The notes: generated from the letters alone by a model not told the origin. DNA of 64,000 bases from Apostichopus japonicus (GCF_037975245.1 NC_092577.1:22222398-22286397); one strand, 5' to 3'. Shown: positions 29,684 through 40,300, numbered from the stretch's first letter. Program-made: numbers and translations.

Positions 29684-31566
29684 CTACTAGGTATACTACG
29701 TGTGCTTTTTACGTGCAAAGAAACGGACACGGACCAAAGGTCAACAAAACCAAAAACAATCCCAGTCTGTTTAACAACCACCAAAAACCCAACTGAAAAC
29801 CCACAAACAGAAATCTCTCACTAACCCACAAATGTATAAAATATAGCGTTCAACGTGACGCGAAAAGGACACGGACCAGAAGGGCAACAGAACCAAAACA
29901 ATAAAGCTCCACAAACCAGCCCCCAAAAGCCAACACCAAACCACAAACAGAAAACCCCCAACACATATTATGTAAGGACCACACAAACCCCCCACCCCAC
30001 ACATAACAACTAACTAACTCCAAAATTCATCCGGGGTACGCCGTCCCGATAGCAGACAACAGGCTTGCGCATTACCTGCGAAATTTTCCCAATACGGGTC
30101 TTTTCAAGCCCCTAACAGTATTCCCCCTTTTCTTACGAGGGAGCAGAGTTCTTAACTCCTCGTCAACCTTGATCGAGTGGACCTTTCTGTCAGGAACAGG
30201 AGGTCCACTAGCGACCATCGTGTCCGGTATAGCGGAAGCGGCTGCGGGTAGGTTGGAAGGGCCACTCGAGTCAATGAGATCAGTGGCCTGTTTTGTCTCA
30301 TCAAACCAATCGGAGGACTCCTTAGCCACAACTAATAAGGCTGTAGTGCAGTCCTCCATTGGCGAGTCAGAATCTGGGCCACTTAATGTCTCTTGGGCCG
30401 GTTGACTCGGGGCCCGACTAGTATCACCGATAGCGGGCGCAGCTACCGGTGAACCAGTACAAGCGGCATCCTGCGCCGCGTGCCACTCCGCTAGTACCAT
30501 CTCCGCCGTTTTGTCCTGCTCTGCCTCAGTGGGCAGGCTGGCAGTCTCGGCAAGTTCGATCAGGGGAGAGGTCGGACACGAAAGGGGGAACAAAGCCTCC
30601 ATCGGGGCGCTAGTGTCGGACACTGGGGCGATGACAGGATCATCATGTGGTACGGTGTCAGAGGCCGGGACAGGGACCGCTGCAACCACGCCCGTAGCCA
30701 CTCTCGCGGCGTATGAGCGGTCTGGGCATAAACGGGCGAGATGGCCCGTTTTCCCACACGAGTTGCAAACGATATCCCCTTTACACTCGGCCAGGGTATG
30801 CCCAACCTGTAAACAGCGGCTACACCGCTTGTTCGGGCACAACCTGGCCTCATGCCCTTCCAGCCCACACCTCCAACAAGTGCGAGGCTGGCCCGGGTAT
30901 GCAATGTGGGCCCTGTGCCCATTAGCCCACAAGGTAGAGGGGATATCGGACTTGAGTTCGATTCTAACTCGTCTAGTCCCGGTCTTGACACCTTTACATT
31001 CAAGGAATTCCGGCTCCTCGTAGCCGGTCACTTTCCCAAAACGCCCCAGTGTCCGCACAACAACCTGTTCAGACATGTCCAGAGGGAGATGGAGGACTGT
31101 CACCCACACCGAACTGCCATACGGTGTGACCTTCAATCCCTCAACTCCCTCCAACACATGGACGCCTCGGACGCGGGCAGCCTCCGAGGTAAACCGTACA
31201 TCAAAACAATTCATACCCCGGAGAGGTTTACGCTGAAGCGCGTCAACCTCTCCAGGGACCTTTAAACCAACAGAACGCAAAACTGAAAAAACTTGTACGG
31301 GGACGACCTTAGCCTCCCCCGAAAAACTCAACAATACGATTTTGCTGTCACGGCGAACCGCCATGACAGCTAGGGGTGTGGCAAAGCCACGCACCTATAC
31401 ACAAACCAAAACGAAACAAACCCAAAATACAGAAACTACACTAAAACAAACTGTAAACTAATGAAGGGCCAACGTAAAAACACGATAAAGGTGTGGTCAA
31501 CGAAAGGTGGAGAGCAGCCGAAAACACGTCCGCACTCCACGAGAACTGAACTACTAGGTATACTAC
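29684..31566 (-). mobile_element. ORF1-only LINE A derivative with 16-bp TSD
   Basis: The element (29700-31550, minus strand) consists of the LINE A 5' UTR, an intact ORF1, about 15 final codons of ORF2 and the 3' UTR ending CACGTAAAAAGCAC. It is flanked by CTACTAGGTATACTAC at 29684-29699 and 31551-31566; the right copy runs into two more 12-bp ACTAGGTATACT units. ORF2 is missing exactly from its start codon region (30066) onwards. It resembles HAL1-type (half-LINE) non-autonomous derivatives. Confidence 0.85.
30072..31364 (-). CDS. LINE A ORF1 protein, intact
   Basis: An uninterrupted 430-residue frame when the start is taken at MAVRRDSKIV (31364, in the conserved hairpin); ten codons upstream are also open. 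The N-terminal half has an RRM-like pattern (SSVWVTVLHLPLDMSEQVVV .. GRFGKVTGYEEPEF). Three consecutive zinc knuckles lie at about residues 170-222 (CWRCGLEGHEARLC, CSRCLQVGHTLAEC, CNSCGKTGHLARLC). The tail is Asp/Ser/Pro-rich and ends KRPVLGKFRR. It is expected to bind RNA and form an RNP. Neighbour homologues are all frameshifted, so its integrity suggests a young insertion or selection. Confidence 0.85.
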   Translation of the reverse strand: MAVRRDSKIVLLSFSGEAKVVPVQVFSVLRSVGLKVPGEVDALQRKPLRGMNCFDVRFTSEAARVRGVHVLEGVEGLKVTPYGSSVWVTVLHLPLDMSEQVVVRTLGRFGKVTGYEEPEFLECKGVKTGTRRVRIELKSDIPSTLWANGHRAHIAYPGQPRTCWRCGLEGHEARLCPNKRCSRCLQVGHTLAECKGDIVCNSCGKTGHLARLCPDRSYAARVATGVVAAVPVPASDTVPHDDPVIAPVSDTSAPMEALFPLSCPTSPLIELAETASLPTEAEQDKTAEMVLAEWHAAQDAACTGSPVAAPAIGDTSRAPSQPAQETLSGPDSDSPMEDCTTALLVVAKESSDWFDETKQATDLIDSSGPSNLPAAASAIPDTMVASGPPVPDRKVHSIKVDEELRTLLPRKKRGNTVRGLKRPVLGKFRR

Positions 31567-31597
31567 TAGGTATACTACTAGGTATACTACTACATGG
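31551..31597 (+). repeat. 12-bp tandem repeat at the LINE insertion site
   Basis: ACTAGGTATACT about three and a half times. One copy is on the opposite side of the LINE as part of the TSD. Confidence 0.8.
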
Positions 31598-33084
31598 TAC
31601 ATTTACTAACGTTAGACATATTCTAACGTTATAGTTGACTAGCTTATACTTTATAGGGGCCTAACCTACAGTAGTTATACTCAAGTTAACACTATATTTA
31701 GCCGCATGATTTTAGGAAAGCTATTGTCAACTAGCGAACATAATGGCAACTTTTTAAGGTGTCACAAACAAAAGAGGCTCACAGATATTTCAAAATTTAT
31801 GCAATTGCCTTGATTGTTGTTTCAAACATGAAGTGTCCTATTGGCATAATAACATACTTTGCAAAAGTCATTAGTGAAGTATACAGCATACACGTATACA
31901 TGCTACAAATGTGAGGATGCCCTACACTGAACATTATGAACATATGATTAAACTATCAATCTAATTTTAAGTGAGGCTTCATTAGTACAGTGTAAGATGG
32001 TCAGCTCTTACATAAAGTTTTGTTTTGTACCATAGTTTTACTTGTTTATTAGTGCAGTGTTCACTGTACAGAGGGCTATACATTTGTACAGTATATTTGT
32101 ATGTTGTCGTGTGTCAGCAAAAGGGTTGATTAACAATTCTCTTTCTTCTGGGTTGCTAGGCAACTATCTTGTTCTTCCTTGAAATTAGCCCTCACAGGAA
32201 ATGGGGTCTGTGTGTATATATTTTAGGAACAAAGGAGTTTTGTGAGGGTATAGGTCATTAGGCAGTTGGCTATGAGTATCTGAGCAAGGCAGTTGTAAAA
32301 GAAGAGAAAGATAGTTTAATGTTTAGATAGTTTGCTTTAAACCTTAATTTACATAGTTCAAGTTACTGTAGACCTTATTATTTTATGGAATTTGTGATAC
32401 TCAAATGATAGTCTGGGACACTATTATAAAGGATACTATTTACTATAAAGGATATTATTTTACAATAAAGGATATTCTGGGACACCATCACTTATAAAGG
32501 ACATTATTTACTATGTACAAAGGATATTGACATTATTTTACTGAAAGGATACTCTGGAAGACTATTTCATATAAATTAAAGGATACTACTCTATTTTGTT
32601 GGGATCAGACATACCATTTATTGGGGATCAACTATACTGATGTCGTAGAATATCTGATGTCGTGGAAGATCTGAGGTCGTAGAATACTTGATATCACCAG
32701 CAGGCCAACTCACCAGAACAGACTTTTAAATTAAGTGTATTTCTTTATATTTTGGGTGCGCACCTCACCACTGTAAGTTATTTCATTTAATTCTTTGACT
32801 GATCCAAGATCAACTGTACTTTGTTTGTTATTCATAATTATAATTTCTTTTGATCCAATCCAGTTGAGTTCTCCATTTTTTTTATGTGTCTTGCTCTGTG
32901 TTTGGTCATCACACCAAACCCAGAGTTCTCTGATCAAGAACAAACATTTATTTTCAGTGGCTAACACCCTAACACATACAGTATAGATCTACTGAAAAAT
33001 AATGAAAACTTCTTATAGTGTGGTGTTATATTGTGTAGATAACACCAGTTGAGAATCCCAGTTTAAACTATTTAATAATAAAAG
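31598..33084. other. AT-rich interior of the TIR element with local tandem repeats, no gene
   Basis: 32410-32590 holds repeated ATAAAGGATATTATTTAC-like units and two GGGACAC words. No transposase motifs were seen in any frame. Confidence 0.5.
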
Positions 33085-33345
33085 CAGTAAAACATAGTTC
33101 ACCCAGTTTAACCCAGCAAAACATAGTTCACCCAGTTGAACCCAGTAAAACAGTTCACCCAGTAAAACATAGTTGAACCAGTTGGACCCAGTAAAACATA
33201 GTTGAACCAGTTGGACCCAGTAAAACATAGTTGAACCAGTTGGACCCAGTAAAACATAGTTGAACCAGTTGGACCCAGTAAAACATAGTTGAACCAGTTG
33301 GACCCAGTAAAACATAGTTGAACCAGTTGGACCCAGTTCACCCAT
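33085..33345 (-). repeat. 29-bp tandem repeat array, right arm
   Basis: About six near-identical 29-bp units (CCCAGTAAAACATAGTTGAA plus CCAGTTGGA). The reverse complement shares words with the left-arm array, so the arrays form part of the TIRs. The open frames here are by-products of the repeat. Confidence 0.85.
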
Positions 33346-33433
33346 TTCAACCTAGTTCAAATTTGGGCCAATTTCCGTATAGAAAATTCCAGTTGAACCC
33401 AGTTCAAAATTTCAACTGGAATTTCCACCAGGG

Positions 33434-34325
33434 TAGTATTAAGTGGGAAGTATCCGAATGGACAGAGGTGATATGTTCGGTGGTACAGGGATCAGTATTG
33501 GGACCTGTGTTGTTTACAATTGATATGAATGACTTGGACATCGGAATGCAATCTGAAATCAGCAAATTTGCTGATGACACGAAAGTCATGTGCCCAATCA
33601 GAAATGTGGGAGATCAGCAAAAATTACAACAGGACCTGAATAAGTTGGTGATATGGACAAAGAAATGGCAAATGAAATTCAACGTGAACAAATGTTCAGT
33701 AATGCATTTCGGTCATGCAAACCCAAAGTTCAAGTACAAGATGGGAGATCAGGAATTACAGGAAACAGAGGAAGAAAAGGATTTGGGAGTGTATGTCAAC
33801 TCATCTATCAAGTTCAGCAGACAGTGTGCAGAATCGGTAAAGAAAGCAAACAGAATGATAGGCATCATCAAGCGAAACTTAAAACTTTGACCGCAAAGTG
33901 GTGTTGAATTTATACAAAGCCCTGGTTAGGCCTCGAATGACGAAAATCATCCATGGTATGAGAAATAAGACATACGAAGAGAGACTGAAAGAGTTGAGAC
34001 TGATGACAATAGAGCAACGTCACCTTCGTCAAGACGTGTTATGTTATAAAATGTGTTATGTTATCAAAGGAAGGATAAACATACAAGTTGATAACTATGT
34101 GGATATCTTGAGAGAGAGAGAGAGAGCAATACCAGACACACAATGAAAATTAGGCCCTCAAGAGTACGGTTGGAAGTACGAAGGAACTCTTATTTTAAAA
34201 GAATTTGGAAGGTGTGGAATACACTACCACAGGAAGCAGTGACAGCCCAGACACTCAATAAATTCAAGAACGGAATAGCAGCTTGTGGGATCTTCAAGGG
34301 TCGTGGAGACCTCCTATCCCGATGA
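33434..34325 (+). pseudogene. CR1-like ORF2, second half of RT
   Basis: Resumes at the insertion site: VVQGSVLGPVLF, the catalytic FADDTKVM block (33567-33590), WQMKFNVNKCSVMHFG, EEEKDLGVYVNSSIKFSRQC, then KAL(V)RPRM, the LRLMTIEQRHLRQDVL C-terminal helix and RNSYFKRIWKVWNTLPQEAV, to a TGA at 34323. A 180-bp deletion lies near 33925. All usual CR1 C-terminal blocks are in order. Confidence 0.8.
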
Positions 34326-34349
34326 GCCATTCCTTCAAACAGACTTGAC

Positions 34350-36607
34350 TGAAGTTGAGAGGATGGCTGTCCAGGTAAATCCATTTATTTGGTCGGGCGG
34401 TACAGAGCTTGTGAAAAGGGCGGTAATGTACCAAAACCTGGGTCAGGGGTGGGTCAGGGGTGGTTCATATGGGAAGTAAATTGACCTTTTTGTTATTTAA
34501 GCAGTTGTTTGTAGCGGTAACTGACCCAGGGTTGCCTTGTTCATATTTTGTACGTTTTTGGGGCGGTTTGCACCTGCGTATAGTAGTACTCCAAACAGGG
34601 TGGTGCGTATCATTTGCTCCGCTCTGATTGAGTTGCCTCCTGTTGACCTGTCACAGCCGGCCCTCGTTCACAGTTCGTTGCGGGATAGGGCCTTGAATGC
34701 ATGGGCGGCGATCCGTACTTCCGAGTGGGGGGGATATGACCTTGTTGACTATCTAAGCGTAGCGCCACCATGAGTTGGCGCGAAGCGTACAAGAAAATTT
34801 GGGGATTTACAAACCCTCTAGATGGCCGGAAACGGCACTTGCCGAGGTTTCCAAGCGGCATATACCCAACTTTAAAATAGGGATTTCATGTCCGAAATAT
34901 CTCATAATCAGGATCCAAAATACTTTTTTTTAATTTCGGGTGTTATTTTGGGAAAATTGCCCCTGTCAATCTTGTTTCAGGCGCTACGTTAGAATGTTCG
35001 AGAGCTCTTTATATTATTCGATGAAGAAAATGGCCTCATGCAGGCTATTATATAGGCCTATACACATGCAATACACAATTACACATAGTTACATTCCTAG
35101 GTACCGATTGCTAGGGCATCCAGGTGAAACGTACGTGTATTAACAGGGGCGTCGGAAGCTATTTGGGATTGGTATGGAAGATCAGAGTGTGGCCATCTAC
35201 CATAATTATCGGGGGGGTGGGGGACGTTTGGAAGGTCAAACTACGCTACGCGCCACCATTGGTTGGCGCGTAGCGTAATGGAGAAAATTTTGAAAAAATG
35301 CCTCCCAGATTGCAGGAAATGGCACTTCCCGAGCTTTTCTTCTGTGCATTCTCCCTTGTCTGTTTTTGTACCCGATTAATCTTCTGAAACACATTTTGAA
35401 GTATGTTTTCATTTTGGTTCTTTATTTTTTGCCTTTTTTTTCTTCTTAGTGCTACTTTTTTCTCTTTTTTTGCGCCGTGAATATTGGTCCGGCGAACCCT
35501 AATTAAGCATTACCCTGGTAACATGAGATTCTCAGCTGTTCGAGGGAACATGTACGTGTGTAGGCCTACTATAGGGCCTATATGAATACTATGAGGGTGC
35601 ATATATGTACTATATCAATACCGTGGGCGCAATAATATTTTGTTGTTATAGGGCCAATGAAGCCTACAGTCAACTATTCTTGCTTTATAAAGACGGTTTA
35701 TTTGAAAAGATCGCACTGCGTTTATGGTATAGGCGAGAAATGAAGCTAAAAAGAGCCGTACATTCACGATGATGCATAAATGAAGGCATGAAAATATTCT
35801 TATTCCTGGCATTTGGTGGGGGGGATATGGTGTATTACATCCCCTCCACCCATTTTCATGGGGGATATATCCCCCCATCCCCCCCAGGATCGCCGCCCAT
35901 GCTTGAATGCAATTTTTGTCCAGGGACGTCATTCTGCCGAAGTATGGCGTTCAGTGCATGCAAGGCTTTAATGGTTGCATGCTCCGTGATCTTGCATGGA
36001 GAATTGCACACGGTGCCTTGGTGACCGACCTAAAAAGGTATCACTGGCGATTGGGTGATGGACTGTGTCCAAGGACCGGCTGTGACAGCGTAGAGAGTAC
36101 CGGTCATGTTTTTTGGCATTTTTGCTTTGTAGTAAACTTATGGGAGTGGTTCCAGACCTTTATTTTATATTCTATGGGTTACACCCTACACAGTTTGTTC
36201 GGTTGCTGTGTTGCACCGCATTATTTTTGTTTGCTCTATTGTGAAAAAACAGGTTTGCCGGAACAGATGTGATGTGGTTTTTAGGGGGAAATTTGCCAGT
36301 TGGCAGGCAGTCCTGGAGACGGTGAAGTCTGACATATATCAAGGCGATTTTCGCCGTTTATCTGGGCTGCTTTTTTTGGACGGTGGTGTGCCGGGGAGGG
36401 GTTGTTCGTTTCGCTGCGTGCTGGTCGTCCTTTTGTGGTTTTTTGAATGTTTGAGAGGGGTTGGGCGTTTTGTCTCTGCAGGTCGGCAGGCGTATGTTTT
36501 ATTGGCTCGCTTGACCTCAGTTTCGTTTGACAGAATGGGATGGTTCGGTAGTGCCGTTTGGCCGTGACATTTTGTATCCCGCATGGCGGGTCACGTAAAA
36601 AGCACAA
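34350..36607 (+). pseudogene. LINE B ORF2 C-terminus and 3' UTR, split by a hAT-like element
   Basis: 34350-34699: VERMAVQ, then FIWSGGTELVKRAVMYQ, CSYFVRFWGG, VCSALIE. Continues at 35902 after the insertion: AEVWRSVHARL, IAHGALVTDLKRY, a C-P-x-T-G-C .. H-V-F-W-H-x-C zinc-finger-like end and VVFRGKFASWQAVLE. The 3' UTR ends CCCGCATGGCGGGTCACGTA then AAAAGCAC at 36607. Frameshifts throughout. Confidence 0.75.
34700..35901. mobile_element. hAT-like non-autonomous element, 1.2 kb
   Basis: Perfect 15-bp TIRs CATGGGCGGCGATCC at both ends and an 8-bp TSD CTTGAATG (34692-34699 and 35902-35909). Removing it restores the LINE B codons RALNAIF. No transposase inside. 34757-34860 and 35233-35340 are diverged direct copies, each with a GGCGCGTAGCG-type palindrome. 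An 8-bp TSD with short TIRs fits hAT. Confidence 0.85.
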
Positions 36608-37600
36608 TGCTACCCTATAGGCACAGTCTTTACACGGTCTACATACGGTCATCTCAAACAGTAAACTGTCAATGTAAGAACGTCCAGTGCGTGTTTACGA
36701 GGAGACTTGAAAGGGTCAATTTCACATTGTCTGCTATGTCTGACGCAGCTATGTTTCACATTGTCTGCTATGTCTGACGCAGCTATGTCTGCCGCAGCTG
36801 TCGAAAATTAGTTTCGCAGAATGAGACATTTGCGACCTACACAGGTAGAGTCATGCATATGGACTCATGGGCATGAATTACTCCGGGTGCTGACAAATTT
36901 TTCCGCGTGGGTCTCTCAAGTCTACGGCGTTTTACCTCGGTTCTTCTGCTCGGAAAGCTAAAAATGCCGCTGCTTTTGTTGGTTGTGGTATAACTGAAAC
37001 CTCCAACAACACAGAATTGTGGCATTTCGGGGGGAAACGAGCAATATCGTTGATGTTTTTGGCAGCTCAAGTATACAACCTCATGATTTAGGAATGTCTG
37101 ATATAGATTTCCTAAAAATCTGACTTTTCCCCCATTTTTAGTCGTATTTAACGTCAGAAATTGCTAAAGTTTATTACAGCAATGTAATTGGAGCGTGTTT
37201 AGCATTACATACATGCAAAATGGTGGGATTTCATGTTCATCGAAAAGTCTCCATAGTTGGTCTTTAAACTGTCCTGGGTAATTTTACTTGTACTATGCTT
37301 GTACTATGCTGCTGAGTAATATTACTCAAATTGATAGGTAGTGAAGCGAATGGGATTACATGTGTTGTAAGTCTACTTTGTCACCACTTCGGTATATTCC
37401 TGTACTTCCGAAAATGTCTAAACTGGGTCTTTGTCGAACACTGTTTACTGGTTTTGTAAGTATTCTGCTAAAGTCAGCTCTAATTCAATCGCTTTCGTCT
37501 GTGGATCTATCCATTTCCACGCGAATGGAACGCCATTTCACATTCTTTAAATTTTTACAGATATGTTCAATTACACCTTCAGATACCTCGAATTATTGAA
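36608..37600. other. No gene recognised; 34-bp tandem duplication
   Basis: 36721-36787 contains two copies of a 34-bp unit (TTCACATTGTCTGCTATGTC..) plus a partial third. Otherwise no supported coding sequence. Confidence 0.45.
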
Positions 37601-38359
37601 GGATAACTTCAATTAAATTTGAGATCAGATATTGCATTTTCGATATCTCCAATTTCATTTAAAATATCTAAAATTGATTTTAAGATATCAAGAACTGAAT
37701 TAAAGATATCCAAAAAGGACTGCGAAGCAAAAGTAAAACCAGAATCGGCCAGACGAAAGAAGGAACAAGCCATGAAGGAACGAGAGCTACGAAGGAAGCA
37801 GATTGAAATTAGACAGGCTGCAATGTGGCAACAAGAGGTGCATTTCCAAGCCAACGGTTCTCTCCATGCACACCCAATACCATCATTGGTTAAACACAAG
37901 CAGTGCAAATAATAATATTCTCACTTTACAGCCTCAACTGCATGATATAATGTTAATGTCCATGAATCTCCCAAAACCAGATATCCAAAAATTCTCTGCT
38001 GATCCGATTGATTACTTCAGCTTCATGAAAAGCTTTGACGTGAATATTGGTCAACGTTTAGGTGACGATCGAACGATCATATCTTATTCAATTCTGTACA
38101 GGTAAAGCTCATGAAGCAATTGAGAATTGCATACTTTATGGAATATAAGCGTGGTCGATAAAATCACAGAAGCTTCTTAAGTCTGGAATGCCCCCCCCCC
38201 CCCCGAAAGTACAAAGAAACCAGGGCCACATTTGCCACCTTCGAAGGCGCGAATGAGTGGCCAGTTGTGCAAAGGAGAGCATGACTCAGAAGAGTGTGAA
38301 GACTTTACACAGAAACCTCTTGTAGAGAGGCTAACAGTCGTGAAACAAAGGTGTCTTTA
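37600..38359 (+). pseudogene. BEL/Pao gag, 5' part
   Basis: A repetitive start (KISKIDFKISRTELKISKKD, from AAGATATC repeats) leads into a basic coiled coil (RRKKEQAMKERELRRKQIEI). Then PKPDIQKFSADPIDYFSFMK and GKAHEAIENCILY match the DUF1759 region of BEL/Pao gag. After a C-run, LCKGEHDSEECEDFTQKPLV and ERLTVVKQRCLY mark the first zinc-knuckle block. It is cut at TTTA 38356-38359 by the gypsy element; the gag resumes at 50338. Confidence 0.75.
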
Positions 38360-38719
38360 TGTGACGGGGTCCGGTACCGTAATAAAGTAATAACAGTAAT
38401 AAGTAATAATTCGTGACCAGTTTTAATCCTCTCTCTTTCCGTTTTTCCTCTTAACTCCCTTCTCCACTCCCAACTCAATCTCACGCCAAAATCCAACAAA
38501 GTAAAGAATGTCCCTCTATAGTAAGGGTCGTACACCGAATTAGACTAACAACAAGGGGACATTCTCCAGGCATGAACAAACACAATAGGCACCCGAGGTG
38601 CAGGAATTCGGCCATGCAAATACACGTTGTCACCCACGGACATGCGCAGTCGGCCGGAGAGCGCCCCCTGCAACACGGGTGGAAGAACCACAAAACAACA
38701 AGCAATCAACAGACTGACA
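38360..38719 (-). repeat. Gypsy LTR (3' LTR in element sense)
   Basis: 360 bp, TG..CA bounded, matched by 49431-50337. A purine-rich tract lies just inside (38721-38740 on plus: ATACCCGCCCACCTAAAGTG, purine-rich on minus), a candidate polypurine tract. Confidence 0.85.
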
Positions 38720-38835
38720 ATACCCGCCCACCTAAAGTGCTAATGCCACTGAGCAAAATACCAAAAATACAGTTCACAATAAATCCAACAGTGTACCAAT
38801 CTAAGCCCACCACCAACATTAAAAAACAAACCAAA

Positions 38836-38962
38836 AATATAACATTAAATTTAATTGTTTACGCATACAAAAATATATTAAATGTAAGCTGACACTTAAA
38901 ATCGTCTTTTCTTATAAATAGGTAACGCAAACTAATATATAACATTAAATTTAATTGTTTAC
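38836..38962. repeat. 25-bp direct repeat near the gypsy 3' end
   Basis: TATAACATTAAATTTAATTG plus TTTAC appears twice, about 100 bp apart, between the LTR and the chromodomain. Confidence 0.6.
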
Positions 38963-39277
38963 AGGTAAGACATTATGTGATCTCTTGACGTATTGTTTAC
39001 ATGCGTCGTTGAAGTCATGAAATATTACCCATGAGTTAAAAGGAGATGGAAAGGACTGCCATTTAACCCGATAAGACCAAACCCCACGAATTTGACGTTT
39101 GCCTAATACTTTTTCGACATTATACTCATTTTGTGCCGGAGTCTGCTTCGTGGGGGAGGATTCCTTTGTATCAATAGTGACTAAATCTCTACCGGGGGCA
39201 TGGTTCGGAATAACCGGAGGGGTGGTAACATCCGGTCCTTGGTTAGGCCGAACCACGGCTTGTTTTATTCGATTCAC
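38951..39277 (-). pseudogene. Gypsy integrase C-terminus with chromodomain
   Basis: A proline/threonine linker leads to YNVEKVLGKRQIRGVWSYRV then KWQSFPSPFNSWVIFHDF, a chromodomain pattern (conserved aromatic, KW and W positions). Chromodomains on gypsy integrases guide insertion toward marked chromatin. The ORF is offset from the integrase body by a frameshift. Confidence 0.7.
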
Positions 39278-40300
39278 ATCAACCCAGGCACAGCTTTATT
39301 GTCTGGTCTCCTTAGCTTAACATGAATTTTAGATGGCAATTCCACAATATAATATGGGCCTTTCCATGGTTTAGCCAATTTCTTTGTTTGGCCAGGTTTG
39401 ATAGTGGGGGTGTATATGTAAACGGTATCACCAACGTGGAACTGATTAGTATTCGCCTTTTTATAAAATTTAAACTTCATCGACTTCATAAATCGGCGGC
39501 CACTAAACGTGCTTGTTCAAGTCCATAAACAACGTCTCCTTATGAACATTGTCACATTTCGAGAGCAGTCTCTTGAAATTTGCATATGATTTTCCGTTGG
39601 GAAACGAGGGTGACCATGCACGAGAAAGTATGGGGAGTATAACGTGCTATCAAAACATGGGGTGGTGGTATATGCGAATTGGGTAAACGGGAGCAAGGTA
39701 TCCCATGTACCATGATCATCGTCAAGATATTTTCCTAACGAATTTAGAATTACAGACATCATTCGTTCACTTTGACCGTTGCATTGTGGGTGTTAGGATG
39801 TAGAGTTTGGGTTTTCCTAATTTCAAACAACTTACATACTTCGGCCACAATTCTCTAAAAAAAAATTTAGCCCCTATCGGAATGGAGGGATTCTGGGGCA
39901 CCGTGACGACGGATAATCCTATCAATAAAAGCTGTAGCAATTGTACGCGCCGTAATATTAGGGAGCGGTACCAATTCAACATACTTTGTGAAGGAATCAA
40001 TAAAAACCAAATATCAGTATCTTGGCAAACAGGAAGAGGGCCTAGTATATCGGTACCTACACGCTGGAACGGTCCAGTAACGGGCAAGGGTTGCAAATGC
40101 GCACGCACTGGGTACACTGGACGGTTACGCTGGTTACATTCCTTACATGATTTTACCCAATTAACGATATCTTTATACATCCCTTCCCTTCTGGTTTTCT
40201 CGATGGTCCTAGATATCCCATAATGCCCTCCTGTAATAGACGAGTCGTGCATCTCTGTAAGCACTGTATTTACTAATGCCCGAGTTACAACAACTTGAAT
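39274..40300 (-). pseudogene. Gypsy integrase
   Basis: HHCC zinc region (HDSSITGGHYGISRTIEKTR .. CKECNQRN), then PVTGPFQRVGTDILGPLP with the first catalytic D, FAYTTTPCFDSTLYSPYFLV and the GPYYIVELPSKIHVKL beta-strand domain. Frameshifts at about 39767 and 39510 split the frame; the region around the second catalytic acid is degraded. Confidence 0.75.

Larger units (their letters stand above)
28598..33433. mobile_element. TIR element with repeat-array ends, TA target duplication, no transposase
   Basis: Ends CCCTGGTAGAAATTCCAGT and (inverted) CCCTGGTGGAAATTCCAGT. Removing it rejoins the CR1-like ORF2 codons (..CNRQQRV then VLSGKYPNGQ) with only TA (or GTA) duplicated. Both flanks are tandem-repeat arrays related in inverted orientation (28640-29101 and 33085-33345). 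The rest is AT-rich and non-coding apart from the LINE A insertion; net length is about 3.0 kb. A 2-bp TA duplication recalls Tc1/mariner-like integration; family not assigned. Confidence 0.75.
25338..34349 (+). mobile_element. CR1-like LINE inserted in LINE B
   Basis: Comprises a 5' UTR (25338-25713), a PHD-containing ORF1, a U2-like spacer, ORF2 (26800-28597 and 33434-34325) and a short 3' tail ending TTGACTGAA. Its outer ends both abut the LINE B codons for LVRLE / VERMA (GTTGGAG left, GTTGAGAG right), so the insertion point is well defined, although the TSD is not exact. It contains the 28598-33433 element. Confidence 0.75.
15460..36607 (+). mobile_element. LINE B copy, spread over 21 kb by nested insertions
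   Basis: LINE B segments occur in order and orientation at 15460-15793 (5' UTR and ORF1 start), 22025-25337 (rest of ORF1, endonuclease, RT), 34350-34699 and 35902-36607 (RT C-terminus, 3' UTR). At each break the protein sequence resumes where it stopped. The 3' end is CACGTAAAAAGCAC at 36594-36607. Insertions: a minisatellite element plus P-like transposon (15794-22020), a CR1-like LINE (25338-34349) and a hAT-like element (34700-35901). Confidence 0.8.

Noticed and set aside
33013..33350. CRISPR-like array or repetitive protein genes (frames with repeated NWFNYVLLGPTGST)
   Set aside because: A 29-bp minisatellite without unique spacers in a eukaryotic element; since 29 is not a multiple of three, all frames stay open by repetition.
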